Assembly (NCBI GenBank): GCA_024280895.1
Contig: JAJRPI010000032.1
Span: forward strand, 47,070-111,069
Reading direction: 5' to 3'
Length of the DNA: 64,000 nucleotides
Origin: Alphaproteobacteria bacterium
Lineage (GTDB): Bacteria > Pseudomonadota > Alphaproteobacteria > Rhizobiales > JAKIUO01
Part shown: positions 46,931 through 55,906 of the stretch, piece by piece
How the letters are laid out: the number at the start of each line of letters is the position of its first letter
Position numbering within the stretch: the first letter of the stretch is position 1
The notes under the pieces: generated by a model
Databases searched by the model: none
Seen by the model: only the letters and a program-made list of their open reading frames with translations
Told to the model about the DNA's origin: nothing
Program-made: the position numbers and the translations under genes

Positions 46931-47893
46931 ATGAAGATTGCCAATTCTGGACCGGCCTATACGAGGGATGGGAATAGCGCGTATGAGTTGCGCATCAAGG
47001 CGTCTGCGAAAGTAAATCTGAGCCTTCACATTAAGGGGCGACGTGCTGATGGCTATCATGAGCTAGCTGGCCTTGTGGCTTTTGCTGATATTGCCGATGA
47101 GCTGCTTTTCAAGCAAGAAGGGTATGGCGATTTAACAGATGCTGGTCCGGGTTGGTCGCTGGCAATAACGGGACCCTTTTCGGCGAATTTGCGCGAAGGC
47201 GAGGCAGGCTCTTCGTTTAATCTTGTTGAGCAGGCCGCACGACTTTTCCAAAAAGAAAACGAGGGATGCGCGGGCGGAGAAATCTTCCTTGAAAAGAACT
47301 TGCCCATAGCTGCGGGCATTGGTGGTGGCTCCTCTGATGCCGCTGCAACATTGAACGCATTGCGGAAAATTTGCAGATCCTGTGATGATCAAGATCTTAA
47401 AAGAATGGCGGTTCGTCTTGGTGCTGATGTGGCCATGTGCCTGTCACCTAAGGCCAAGATAATCGGCGGTATTGGCGAGTTATATCAAACAGCAACCCCG
47501 TTCACGCCCTTGCCTGCTATACTCGTAAATCCTGGCGTCAGGGTTCCCACACCAGCCGTTTTTAAGGAACTTTCTGCCCCCGCTCTGGCGGATGATTTGC
47601 CAAAAGAAACCTCTGAGATTTTCGGGCAGGGTGATATCTCCCCTCGCACCATGATTGACTGGTTGCGAACACAAAGTAATGATCTGCAAGCGCCCGCCAT
47701 CCGTATTGCGCCAGTGATCGAGCATGTGCTGGCAGTAATCGAGGCGAATAATAGCTGCCGCCTGGCCCGCATGTCCGGCTCGGGCGCAACGTGCTTTGGT
47801 CTCTATGAAAATATGGATGATGCCAGAGCAGCGGCCCAAAAAATCAGCGCGGAACACCCCGCTTGGTGGGTCGTCGCTACGATGCTGCGTTAA
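46931..47893 (+). CDS. ispE: 4-diphosphocytidyl-2-C-methyl-D-erythritol kinase
   Basis: 320 residues, somewhat longer than usual because of about 18 extra N-terminal residues; the second possible start is not evident. Phosphorylates CDP-ME in the non-mevalonate isoprenoid pathway. GHMP motifs: KASAKVNLSLHIKGRRADGY, LPIAAGIGGGSSDAAATLNA (ATP loop), and RMSGSGATCFGLY. It is coupled to the upstream TPR-LysM gene. A polyprenyl synthase, which uses the pathway's products, follows on the other strand. Confidence 0.95.
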   Translation: MKIANSGPAYTRDGNSAYELRIKASAKVNLSLHIKGRRADGYHELAGLVAFADIADELLFKQEGYGDLTDAGPGWSLAITGPFSANLREGEAGSSFNLVEQAARLFQKENEGCAGGEIFLEKNLPIAAGIGGGSSDAAATLNALRKICRSCDDQDLKRMAVRLGADVAMCLSPKAKIIGGIGELYQTATPFTPLPAILVNPGVRVPTPAVFKELSAPALADDLPKETSEIFGQGDISPRTMIDWLRTQSNDLQAPAIRIAPVIEHVLAVIEANNSCRLARMSGSGATCFGLYENMDDARAAAQKISAEHPAWWVVATMLR

Positions 47894-47921
47894 AGAAAAC
47901 AAGAAAATCGCCATATTCAAT

Positions 47922-48006
47922 GTGCTACCGCTTCGCTATTTGAGCACCTGTGCGGCGTGCAGAAAAGGGCGCTTCTCGTTGTGCTACCGCTGCGCTATTT
48001 GAGCAC
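47922..48006. repeat. Two direct copies of a 26-bp palindromic repeat
   Basis: Copies at 47922-47947 and 47981-48006 begin GTGCTACCGC and end CTATTTGAGCAC, differing at one base (CTTCG versus CTGCG). Each has complementary ends (GTGCT/AGCAC), as a small REP-like palindrome. They are 33 bp apart in the convergent ispE/polyprenyl synthase gap and could help stop transcription. Confidence 0.75.
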
Positions 48007-48092
48007 GAGCCCCTTTCATCGCCATTTTGGGGGGGCAAGGGCTTGCCTTTGGTGCTGTCCGCATAGGACGCTGCGCGGCGAGCGCATTCCGA

Positions 48093-49112
48093 CTAATGCT
48101 TTCGCGAGACACAAAAATCGATGGTTTCCAGCAAGGCGGATTTATGTTTGCTATCTGGAAAAATGGCCATGGCGTCCTTGGCGATATTGCCATAGTGCTT
48201 GGCGCGCTTGATCGTGTATTCAAGCGCATTGTGCTTTTTCATCAACTCGGCGGCGTGTTCCAGATCGCCGTCGCGCACGTTGCCTTTGGCAAGGGTGCGT
48301 TTCCAGAATTTTTGCTCGTCGGCACTGCCTCGACGATAGGACAGCACGATGGGCAGGGTGATTTTGCCTTCGTGAAAGTCGTCACCGACATTTTTGCCCA
48401 AGAGTTCGCTGGAGCCGGAATAGTCGAGGGCATCATCAACCAGCTGGAACGCCAGACCCAGATTATTGCCGTAAGAACGAAGGGCGGCGCGTTCGCGCTC
48501 TGATTTGTCGGCAACGACAGCACCAAGTTCACACGCGGCAGCAAACAGGGCCGCGGTTTTTGACTGGATAATGGTCAGATATTCGTCTTCGGTCGTTTCC
48601 ATGTTTTTGGCGGCGGCCAGCTGCATCACCTCGCCCTCGGCGATGATCGCAGCAGCGTTGGCAAGGATCGACAGGGCGTCCATGATGCCAACATCGACCT
48701 GCATTTTAAAAGCCTGTCCCAGCAAATAGTCACCAACTAGCACGCTGGCTTCATTGCCCCACAAAATGCGCGCGGTGGTGCGGCCCCGGCGCATATCGCT
48801 TTCGTCCACGACATCATCGTGCAGCAGGGTGGCAGTGTGCATGAACTCGACAGCGGCGGCGAGGGGGATATGGTCATCACCCGTATCGTAGCCGCACATT
48901 TGGGCACTGGCGATGGTGAGGATGGGGCGCAAGCGCTTGCCCCCCGAATTGATGAGATGGCGCGCCAGTTTGGGGATCATCTCCACATGGGAATGAGCCT
49001 TGCTTAAAATGAGGTCATTGAGCCGCCCCATATCGCTTTCAACCAGGTCAAACAGAGGTTTTAGACCGGGGCCGGAATCGCGTGCCTTATCCAATGAAAC
49101 GACAACACCCAA
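48093..49112 (-). CDS. ispB: Polyprenyl diphosphate synthase (octaprenyl/decaprenyl)
   Basis: 339 residues from a TTG at 49112 (MGVVVSLDKA, the family N-terminus, with AGATCAGG upstream); the in-frame region to 49319 is unrelated to the family. The two aspartate-rich motifs are LLHDDVVDESDMRRG and LVDDALDYSG; GGKRLRPILTIA is the substrate pocket motif. Makes the long isoprenoid chain of ubiquinone. Chain length cannot be told from sequence by eye. Confidence 0.93.
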   Translation of the reverse strand: MGVVVSLDKARDSGPGLKPLFDLVESDMGRLNDLILSKAHSHVEMIPKLARHLINSGGKRLRPILTIASAQMCGYDTGDDHIPLAAAVEFMHTATLLHDDVVDESDMRRGRTTARILWGNEASVLVGDYLLGQAFKMQVDVGIMDALSILANAAAIIAEGEVMQLAAAKNMETTEDEYLTIIQSKTAALFAAACELGAVVADKSERERAALRSYGNNLGLAFQLVDDALDYSGSSELLGKNVGDDFHEGKITLPIVLSYRRGSADEQKFWKRTLAKGNVRDGDLEHAAELMKKHNALEYTIKRAKHYGNIAKDAMAIFPDSKHKSALLETIDFCVSRKH

Positions 49113-49276
49113 AACCTGATCTCCCTTTTTTCCTTGAACAATATGGGATGAATACTGTTTGATAGAATTCAACCACGTTGCATTTGTTATAATGCATTTC
49201 TCGCATTTGATATAGAGAAGTATGGGATCGCCTGTCCAGCCCCCATTTGCATAGAATTTTGAGAGGGATGCCAGGA

Positions 49277-49492
49277 ATGATCGAACTTTTGCGCAGTAAC
49301 GACATTGTTTTAATGTCATTTGTCCGCTCGCTATTGTCTGATGCCAATATTCCCTTTGATCATCTGGATCAGAATATGAGCATTATGGAGGGGTCGCTTG
49401 GCGTGTTGCAATCGCGCATGATGGTCGAAAAACACCGCTTGGCAGACGCCCGTACCTTACTAGCTGAAGCCGGGGTCGAGATCGCCAAATAG
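49277..49492 (+). CDS. DUF2007 domain protein
   Basis: 71 residues from ATG at 49277 (CAGGA upstream). Small alpha-beta fold: MIELLRSNDIVLMSFVRSLL, IPFDHLDQNMSIMEG and ADARTLLAEAGVEIA. DUF2007 proteins are conserved but of unknown function. Cotranscribed with the TrmN6-like gene 24 bp downstream; divergent from the polyprenyl synthase. Confidence 0.88.
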   Translation: MIELLRSNDIVLMSFVRSLLSDANIPFDHLDQNMSIMEGSLGVLQSRMMVEKHRLADARTLLAEAGVEIAK

Positions 49493-49516
49493 GAAAAAAG
49501 GACCGGAAAACCGCTT

Positions 49517-50272
49517 ATGGAGACCAGTTTTGATGCTTTTCTGGATGGTCGTTTCACGCTTGAGCAGCCCAGCAAAGGGCCGCGGGCCTCGATAGATGCT
49601 TTGCTATTGGCAGCGATTGTTCCTTGCAAGGGGGAAGCTGGGGAACGTGTGCTGGATGCCGGGTGTGGGTGTGCGCCCATTGCTTTGTGTCTGGCGACGA
49701 GATTTGCACATCTGCAAGTGACAGGCATTGAGTGTCAAAGCGATATCGTGGCACTGGCGCGACGAAATGTGGCTCATAACAAGCTTGAAGCGCGCGTCTT
49801 GATCATTGAAGCTGACCTGATCAAGCCGCTTGGGGAGCTGCCGCAAAAGGGGCTGGAGCCCCAAAGCTATGCCCATGTGGTCGCCAATCCGCCTTTTTAC
49901 CGCACCGACCGCTCCCGTTCTTGTGCGAGCGAGGATAAAAGCGCCGCGCATCGTCTGCAAGGCGGCGAGCTGGCGCAGTGGATCCGATTTTTGACTGCAA
50001 TGGCCGCGCCCAAAGGCAGCTTGAACCTTATTCATCGCCCTGATTCCCTGCCCGAGCTGCTAACACTGCTGAAGGGGCGCTTTGGGGCGCTTAAGATTGT
50101 GCCGGTCTATTCCGACCCGCAAAGGCCCGCGATCCGTATTCTCATTCAGGGTATCAAGGGGTCGCGAGCCCCCATGAGCCTGTTGCCGGGCCTCGTACTT
50201 GGTTGCCAGAAAGGGCGCTATGGCATCGATGTGGAAGCTATATTGCGAGAGGGCAAAGCGCTGGTGCTATGA
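49517..50272 (+). CDS. TrmN6-like tRNA1(Val) adenine N6-methyltransferase
   Basis: 251 residues, SAM-dependent methyltransferase of the COG4123 group. SAM motif I is VLDAGCGCAPIALCLA; the catalytic motif is NPPFY, typical of adenine-N6 and related amino-methyltransferases. The E. coli homologue modifies A37 of tRNA1(Val). Substrate here is inferred from the family. It is preceded by DUF2007, a common pairing. Confidence 0.9.
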   Translation: METSFDAFLDGRFTLEQPSKGPRASIDALLLAAIVPCKGEAGERVLDAGCGCAPIALCLATRFAHLQVTGIECQSDIVALARRNVAHNKLEARVLIIEADLIKPLGELPQKGLEPQSYAHVVANPPFYRTDRSRSCASEDKSAAHRLQGGELAQWIRFLTAMAAPKGSLNLIHRPDSLPELLTLLKGRFGALKIVPVYSDPQRPAIRILIQGIKGSRAPMSLLPGLVLGCQKGRYGIDVEAILREGKALVL

Positions 50273-50304
50273 GGTCTTGAGACCACCTGCGGCGCTCTAT
50301 GGCA

Positions 50305-50595
50305 TCATGGCATGCGCGCAAGATGCGCCTTTTCACCTTTCAGGGCCGATACCAGTGCCAGATGGCGGTTAAGATCATAACACCAGTGGCGGGCGCGGCC
50401 GCGTCGGCGCTCGGCCATAAGGGCGATCTCCAGCTGTTTGATAATGCGTTTGGTGCCGCTGGTGCTCATATCTTCGAGCTCAGATGGCCACAGAGCCAAC
50501 AAGGCGCACAGGTGGCGAGAGCGCTGATAGTGCTTGGCGCCTTCATGAGCCATTTTGGCATACGGGTTGTTGGTGTTTTTACCCTGCGTGATCAT
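50305..50595 (-). CDS. Small conserved alphaproteobacterial protein
   Basis: 96 residues, all-alpha, very basic. Contains NPYAKMAHEGAKHY and LWPSELEDMSTSGTKRIIKQ, which I recall as a conserved Rhizobiales hypothetical family regularly near the DnaA-like/DUF6456 pair. No function known. It is divergent from the DnaA-domain-IV-like gene across a 259-bp regulatory region. Confidence 0.75.
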   Translation of the reverse strand: MITQGKNTNNPYAKMAHEGAKHYQRSRHLCALLALWPSELEDMSTSGTKRIIKQLEIALMAERRRGRARHWCYDLNRHLALVSALKGEKAHLARMP

Positions 50596-50854
50596 GTAAT
50601 TTTCCTTCTTATGATGGTTGGATCATCACATAGAAGTGCAGTATGGGGATAAATTCCTATAAGTGGAGACTGCCATGTCTTAGCAGTATTATCAAATATA
50701 ACGCATAATATAGAGGTAAATTAGTTATACCTGTATAAGTAACTTATCCGCAGGGGGGTAAGTATTGATTATCATTCAATAAAAGGAATATAATCCTATT
50801 TAAGAATTACATGGTGGGGAGCCATTGAAGAAAAATATTAGTTAGGACAATCAA
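50596..50854. promoter_or_regulatory. AT-rich divergent promoter region with DnaA-box-like sites
   Basis: 259-bp AT-rich gap between the small conserved protein (minus) and the DnaA-domain-IV-like gene (plus). It has two one-mismatch DnaA boxes: TGGGGATAA (50644-50652, the reverse of TTATCCCCA) and TTATCCGCA (50744-50752), against consensus TTATNCACA. Confidence 0.5.
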
Positions 50855-51367
50855 ATGAAAATGGCCACGCTTGTGCAAGTATCCAGTTCACCAGAATCAG
50901 CCAATAATAGATCAAAAGCGGAGCGGTCCGGCGATGGCAATTCCCTGCAGCATCACAAATTACCGCAAACGTCTCATTCGCAACCAAATCTGGCTCATCG
51001 GGCATTGCATCGATTTTTGCTTGATATGGTGGCCCTTGTTTACGAGGTTGAGCATGCGCAGCTTGTGGCGCGAACAAGAGGCCGTAAAAACATCGCATTT
51101 GCCCGTCAGGTGGCCATGTATCTGGCGCATACGGCGGGAGGTCTTTCGCTAAGTGATGTGGGGCGCCTGTTTGGCCGCGACCGCACCACCGTTGCCCATG
51201 GCTGCGCGCTGGTCGAAGATGGGCGCGATGATCTGACCTTTGATCGCTCACTTTCCCATCTGGAAAGCGCCATTGCATGCCAGATGGATCTGTTTGCGAC
51301 CATCAGCCAATCTCATATGTCAATCAAAGGTTCTTTTGCAGGACCTCAACTAGCGTGCAAGCTATGA
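50855..51367 (+). CDS. DnaA domain IV-like DNA-binding protein
   Basis: 170 residues, without an AAA+ domain. Residues about 78-125 contain GRKNIAFARQVAMYLAH, GLSLSDVGRLFGRDRTTVAH and GCALVED: the helix-turn-helix and DnaA signature of domain IV (compare RQxAMYLxxELTxxSxxxIGxxFGxRDHTTVxHA). It is probably a transcription or replication regulator that recognises DnaA-box-like sites. Its TGA overlaps the ATG of the DUF6456 gene (ATGA). Such pairs are typical of Hyphomicrobiales. Confidence 0.9.
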   Translation: MKMATLVQVSSSPESANNRSKAERSGDGNSLQHHKLPQTSHSQPNLAHRALHRFLLDMVALVYEVEHAQLVARTRGRKNIAFARQVAMYLAHTAGGLSLSDVGRLFGRDRTTVAHGCALVEDGRDDLTFDRSLSHLESAIACQMDLFATISQSHMSIKGSFAGPQLACKL

Positions 51368-52206
51368 GTTCTGGGACGGCCAGCAGAACTGGCATCAAAC
51401 AACTCAAAAAACTGTTACGAGCCATGTCCCGAGAGGGGGCGTATTTGCTGCAAGAGGGCAAGGAGCGCGGATCGCCGTCTTGCTACCGTGTTTTAATTCC
51501 AATGGAGGCAAGTAGCTTGTCTATCCTGGCCCCAGACAAGGATCTTGTTGAACAGCTATTGAAGCGCGACTTGTTTACATCCACTAAAAATGGTTGGGTG
51601 CTTGCCCATAATGGCCGTCTGGCGCTGAAGCGTTTGCTGGCGGGGACCGACCCGTTTGCCGCGCAACATCAAAGCCGCACCAAATGTCAGCGCACAATCG
51701 ATGGAGAGGAAAGCGCCGTCACTGTCAATGATCGCTCCTCGCCGCTTGGTTGGTTGAGAAGGCGCAAGGACGCTTGCGGCAAACCGATGATCTCGAAAAT
51801 GCAATTTACGGCGGGGGAGCGACTGGCGCAAGATTTTCAGTTTGCAGGCATGATGCCGCGCCTGACGTCGAGTTGGTCGGAGCCAGGGATTGGCGGGCAA
51901 AGGCGCAGCGCGCCGGGAGCGGGAATCGAGATATCAGACAACCGGCTGGCCGCGCGGCAAAGAGTGCGCGCTGCCATCGATGAAGTGGGCAGTGATCTAT
52001 CAGATATACTGCTTGATATCTGCTGTTTTCAAATGGGCCTGTGCGATGCTGAAAAGGCTCGCGGTTGGCCCCGCAGATCTGGTAAGTTGATCTTGCTCAT
52101 CGCGCTGGATCGCTTGGCCGCGCATTACGGTATGGGCAAAGCAAAACAGACAAGCCCCAGGCGCTCTTCGATCAGCCATTGGGGTGGGGAGGGCTATAAG
52201 CCATGA
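51364..52206 (+). CDS. DUF6456 domain-containing protein
   Basis: 280 residues from ATG at 51364, overlapping the upstream stop. The N-terminal region (GIKQLKKLLRAMSREGAYLL) resembles a helix-turn-helix; the C-terminal DUF6456 part has FTAGERLAQDFQFAGMMPRL, ARQRVRAAIDEVGSDLSDIL and LDICCFQMGL. Function not known; translational coupling suggests it works with the DnaA-domain-IV-like protein. Convergent with flbD, with a shared hairpin at their ends. Confidence 0.88.
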   Translation: MSSGTASRTGIKQLKKLLRAMSREGAYLLQEGKERGSPSCYRVLIPMEASSLSILAPDKDLVEQLLKRDLFTSTKNGWVLAHNGRLALKRLLAGTDPFAAQHQSRTKCQRTIDGEESAVTVNDRSSPLGWLRRRKDACGKPMISKMQFTAGERLAQDFQFAGMMPRLTSSWSEPGIGGQRRSAPGAGIEISDNRLAARQRVRAAIDEVGSDLSDILLDICCFQMGLCDAEKARGWPRRSGKLILLIALDRLAAHYGMGKAKQTSPRRSSISHWGGEGYKP

Positions 52207-52219
52207 GATCGATACACAA

Positions 52220-52246
52220 GGTTCTATAATCTTAGATTATAGAACC
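52220..52246. terminator. Perfect 12-bp hairpin overlapping the flbD stop
   Basis: GGTTCTATAATC-TTA-GATTATAGAACC, a 27-bp perfect inverted repeat spanning the last codons and stop of flbD (minus) and starting 13 bp after the DUF6456 stop (plus). Likely a bidirectional terminator; the stem is not GC-rich and no T-run follows. Confidence 0.6.
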
Positions 52247-53610
52247 GGGCGTAATTCGCCGGGTTTCGGGATGGCGATGCCATCGCCCGTATATTGGCTG
52301 AGTTTGTTGCGCAAGGTGCGAATTGATATTCCCAAAATGGTTGCGGCATGGGTGCGATTACCAAGGCAATGATGCAAAGTATCGATAATGAGGTCGCGCT
52401 CAACTTCAGCGACGGTCTGGCCCACCAGTGACTGGGTTACGGCCTGTGCTGTTTGTGCAGCTTGTGCGGCGATGTGATCTGTTTCGTTCGCGGCCGCGTT
52501 GATGACCAGCGCCCCATCCGGCATGCGGATGGCATCGGCTTCAATCGTGTCGCCTGACGATAACAGGACGGCGCGATGCAAAGTATTTTCCAACTCTCGC
52601 ACATTGCCGGGCCAGGGATTGCTAATGAGGTTCTGAGCTGCGCCATCCGAAAGGGGGCGCGTGGGCTGGCCATTTGCAGCAGCGTATTTCTTGGCAAAAT
52701 AATTGGCCAATGCGAGAATGTCACCGGGGCGTTCGCGCAGAGCGGGGATATTCAGATTGACCACATTGAGGCGATAGAGCAGATCTTCGCGAAAACTGCC
52801 ATCACGCACAGCTTCAGCCAGATTACGATTGGACGTGGCAAGAATGCGGATATCTACCTTGACTGGCGTTGTGCCGCCGACGCGATCAATGACCCGCTCT
52901 TGAATGGCCCGCAGCAGCTTGGCTTGCAAGCGTACATCCATTTCCGAAATCTCATCCAACAGCAATGTACCGCCATTGGCTTCTTCGAACTTGCCTATAC
53001 GGCGCGCCATGGCGCCGGTAAAAGCGCCTTTTTCATGCCCGAACAGCTCGGATTCAAGCAGGTTTTCGGGGATTGCAGCGCAGTTGATCGAGATGAAGGG
53101 TTGGGTGGCGCGTTTTGACTTTTGATGCACATATTTGGCCATCACTTCCTTGCCGGTCCCAGACTCGCCCGTGATCAGCACGCTGGCATCGGAGGCCGCG
53201 ATCTGCCCGGCCAGGTCAATGACGGTCTGCATGCTTGGATCTTGATAGATCATATCGCATTTGTCGGTGGAAACCGCTTCAAGGACTGCGGCGATGAGAT
53301 CTGGGTCGGGGGGCAGGGGAATAAATTCCAGCGCCCCGCCGCGAATGGCATTGACGGCAGCGGTGCTATCGGCGTCAACGCCGCAAGCCACCAGCGATAC
53401 ATGAATATGTTCATTGGCAAGACGTTGTACCAGATCGGCAACATCAAACGCCACATCAACCATCAAGAGATCAGCTCCGTTTCCCGAGCGCAGCTCCATC
53501 ATGGCGCTTTCGATCGAGGGAGCGTGAGATACTTTTGCGCCGCGGTCCATGGCCATTTTTGTGGCCGTGGTGAGATTCCCGTTCAGGCTGCCAACAATCA
53601 TCAATCTCAT
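52237..53610 (-). CDS. flbD: Sigma-54-dependent flagellar regulator FlbD
   Basis: 457 residues. Enhancer-binding activator of late flagellar genes with sigma-54 and repressor of fliF in Caulobacter. A degenerate receiver domain (residues about 1-110; no acidic pair at the top) precedes the AAA+ domain with [15 protein letters not shown] (Walker A), [15 protein letters not shown] (the GAFTGA loop that contacts sigma-54) and [12 protein letters not shown] (Walker B). A Fis-type helix-turn-helix lies at the C-terminus ([20 protein letters not shown]). It is the last gene after fliN on the same strand. Confidence 0.94.
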   Translation of the reverse strand: MRLMIVGSLNGNLTTATKMAMDRGAKVSHAPSIESAMMELRSGNGADLLMVDVAFDVADLVQRLANEHIHVSLVACGVDADSTAAVNAIRGGALEFIPLPPDPDLIAAVLEAVSTDKCDMIYQDPSMQTVIDLAGQIAASDASVLITGESGTGKEVMAKYVHQKSKRATQPFISINCAAIPENLLESELFGHEKGAFTGAMARRIGKFEEANGGTLLLDEISEMDVRLQAKLLRAIQERVIDRVGGTTPVKVDIRILATSNRNLAEAVRDGSFREDLLYRLNVVNLNIPALRERPGDILALANYFAKKYAAANGQPTRPLSDGAAQNLISNPWPGNVRELENTLHRAVLLSSGDTIEADAIRMPDGALVINAAANETDHIAAQAAQTAQAVTQSLVGQTVAEVERDLIIDTLHHCLGNRTHAATILGISIRTLRNKLSQYTGDGIAIPKPGELRPVL

Positions 53611-53675
53611 CTAAGGTCTCCAACTACATTTATTGTTTATTTTATCAAAAGGCACGCAAGTGCAAAATACGGGAA

Positions 53676-54083
53676 TTAGCCGGGCTGATTACTGCGAATG
53701 ATTTCCGTCATGGTGATGCCAAGCCGCTCTTCCACCAGAACTACTTCGCCGCGCGCCACAAGGCGGTTGTTGACAAGAATATCAACGCTTTCGCCAACTT
53801 TTCTATCCAGCTCAACGACATCCCCCTTGGAAAGTGCGAGCAGGTCGGTGACTTCTATCTGAGTGCGTCCCAGCACAACGGTGATATTGACGGGAATATC
53901 ATAAAGCGCCGCTAGACCTGCCGCGTTGCCAGAAACTGCGGGCGATGTTTGGGCAGCCGGATCGCTGCTTGCAGGAATATTTCCATCGGCCATCGCTTCG
54001 CTGAACTCGTCTAACGCCAGCTTTGGATCCGGGGCTTGCAGCTCCTCAACCTCAGGAAGAGGGTTTGTGATCTCTGTTGTCAT
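53676..54083 (-). CDS. fliN: Flagellar motor switch protein FliN
   Basis: 135 residues. The C-terminal SpoA domain (about 55-132) has YDIPVNITVVLGRTQIEVTD and VDILVNNRLVARGEVVLVEE; the N-terminus is acidic and variable, as in Caulobacter-type FliN. Part of the switch complex with FliG and FliM. Four-base overlap with fliH. Confidence 0.95.
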   Translation of the reverse strand: MTTEITNPLPEVEELQAPDPKLALDEFSEAMADGNIPASSDPAAQTSPAVSGNAAGLAALYDIPVNITVVLGRTQIEVTDLLALSKGDVVELDRKVGESVDILVNNRLVARGEVVLVEERLGITMTEIIRSNQPG

Positions 54084-54757
54084 TGGATCGTACTTTCTGG
54101 CTTATTCGCTGTTTCGTTATTTGCCGTGTCGCCATTTGAATACAGGCAGGTCTCTATCAGTCGTTCGATATCGGCATATAATTTATCGATATTTTGCTCA
54201 ATACCGCCTTCGGTCCAGGTGAGGCGGCAATTCACCCCCTCAATGGTATCGTCTTCCACGGTCAGGAGGGCACTTTGCTGGCCATTGCGCTCCATCACGG
54301 CTTCAAGGCGCGGTTGCAGGGCTTGCGCCAAATGAGGCGCAACATGCAAGCGCAGCTCGGTTTTATCTGGCAACATCGACAGGCTTTGGCGGAAGAACAT
54401 CTCAACATGCTCAAGGGGATGGCGCACCAGCAAGCTGCCTGCCAGCTTATTGGCGATGGTCATAGCAAGCAGCAAAGACGCAGAGCGCGCCTCGTTCAGA
54501 TCTGCTTCGATTTCACTTTGAAGCGTTTGCTTGTTCTGGATCAGCTGATCGAGTTTTTTATATAGTTCGTGCTCCAAAGTCTGGTCGCTTTCAAGCCGGC
54601 CAGCTTTTTGACCTTCTTCAAAACTTTGCGTTTTGACCCGTTCCAGTTCCTGGGCGTGGTCCAGTTTGAGTTGCTCCACCTCATCAAAGGCGATGGGGGG
54701 AGGGGCCGCAGGGGCGTCCAGCAGCGTATCAAACATGAATTTTGCGGGCGTGCTCAT
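54080..54757 (-). CDS. fliH: Flagellar assembly protein FliH
   Basis: 225 residues. Stator-like partner of the export ATPase FliI. Long coiled-coil region (about 25-90, with HAQELERVKTQSFEEGQKAG), then the C-terminal domain (MTIANKLAGSLLVRHPLEHV and VDDT-type ECCRLTWTEG-like end NCRLTWTEGGIEQNID). Sequence conservation of FliH is low; order between fliG and fliN supports the call. Its start is 93 bp after the fliG stop. Confidence 0.9.
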   Translation of the reverse strand: MSTPAKFMFDTLLDAPAAPPPIAFDEVEQLKLDHAQELERVKTQSFEEGQKAGRLESDQTLEHELYKKLDQLIQNKQTLQSEIEADLNEARSASLLLAMTIANKLAGSLLVRHPLEHVEMFFRQSLSMLPDKTELRLHVAPHLAQALQPRLEAVMERNGQQSALLTVEDDTIEGVNCRLTWTEGGIEQNIDKLYADIERLIETCLYSNGDTANNETANKPESTIQ

Positions 54758-54850
54758 AATAGGTTCACCAAAGTTGCAAATGCGATTGTTTTTGTTGAAG
54801 GCTCCACGAGTGAGCGAGCCAATTGGATATTCAAATAGGGCGCCCTATCA

Positions 54851-55906
54851 TCAATAGACAAGCTCATCATCGCCCCCCCCTTTGGAGATGACGATCTCGC
54901 CGCGATCAGCAAGGGTTTTAGCGGTATTGATCATCAGGTTTTGGGCATCATCGACCTCTTTGAGGCGAACGGGTCCCATGACTTCGAGATCATCGCGCAA
55001 CATCGTGCCAGCGCGCTCTGACATATTGCCAATGAAGAATTCGCGGATGTTTTCAGATGTTCCCTTGAGTGCCAGCGTCAAGTCTGGTTTTTCGATCTGG
55101 CGCAGCAAGGCCTGTACAGAGACATTGTCAAGTTTGGCAAGGTCATCGAATGTAAACATCAGCACCTTGATCTGCTCGGAGGCTTCACGATCCATTTCGT
55201 CAAGTTTGCCAATGAACCGGTTTTCAGTCTGGCGATCAAAATTGTTGAAAATTTCAGCCATTAGTTCATGAGAGTTGCGCTGACGGGAGCGTGCCAGATT
55301 ACTGATAAATTCAGAGCGCAGCGTATCTTCAATTTTACCGAGAATTTCTCGCTGCACTGGCTCCATGGCCAACATGCGTTGCACCACTTCCATTGCCAGC
55401 TCGTCCGGCAAGTTGCCAAGGACCCCGGCGGCATGATCGGTGGCAATGCGCGAGAGAATGACGGCAACCGTCTGAGGATACTCGTTTTTGAGATAATTGG
55501 TTATAACGGGAATGCTCACATTGGAGAGCTTTTCCCACATATTGCGGCCAGCAGGTCCACGGATCTCTTCCATGATCAAGGTCAGTCGATCTTCAGGAAG
55601 ATATTCGGACAGTAAGCGTTCAGTGGTTTCATAATTGCCGTGGATCGATCCAGAGATAGACATCTGCGAGATGAAATTAGAGAAGATATATTCGATCAGT
55701 TCAGGCCGGATATTCCCCAATTGCGACATGGTTTGCGAAATTTCAGCAACCTCACCATCGTCAAGTTTCTTCCAGATCGGCTGACCATAGTCGCGGCCAA
55801 GTGCCAGCATAAAAATAGCTGACTTCTCTACGCCGGTGAGTCTGTCGAACTCGTCAGCTGGGTCGTAGAGGCTGGGTGACATGTTTTGTTCTGCAGTGGC
55901 TTCCAT
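54851..55906 (-). CDS. fliG: Flagellar motor switch protein FliG
   Basis: 351 residues, normal length. Three armadillo-like domains; EMVQRMLAMEPVQREILGKI-like EVVQRMLAMEPVQREILGKI in the middle, and the torque helix region with MFTFDDLAKLDNVSVQALLR. The charged torque residues (residues of MSERAGTMLRDDLEVMGPVR) are present. The ATG overlaps the fliF stop by one base (TAATG). Confidence 0.96.
   Translation of the reverse strand: MEATAEQNMSPSLYDPADEFDRLTGVEKSAIFMLALGRDYGQPIWKKLDDGEVAEISQTMSQLGNIRPELIEYIFSNFISQMSISGSIHGNYETTERLLSEYLPEDRLTLIMEEIRGPAGRNMWEKLSNVSIPVITNYLKNEYPQTVAVILSRIATDHAAGVLGNLPDELAMEVVQRMLAMEPVQREILGKIEDTLRSEFISNLARSRQRNSHELMAEIFNNFDRQTENRFIGKLDEMDREASEQIKVLMFTFDDLAKLDNVSVQALLRQIEKPDLTLALKGTSENIREFFIGNMSERAGTMLRDDLEVMGPVRLKEVDDAQNLMINTAKTLADRGEIVISKGGGDDELVY

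Noticed and set aside
47922..48006. Possible minimal CRISPR (26-bp repeat, 33-bp spacer, 26-bp repeat)
   Set aside because: Only two copies, repeats are palindromic REP-like units in a convergent gap, and no cas genes exist in the window.
50596..50854. Possible replication origin because of AT-rich DNA and DnaA-box-like sites
   Set aside because: Only two imperfect boxes, no dnaA, dnaN, hemE or parAB genes around; more consistent with a promoter.
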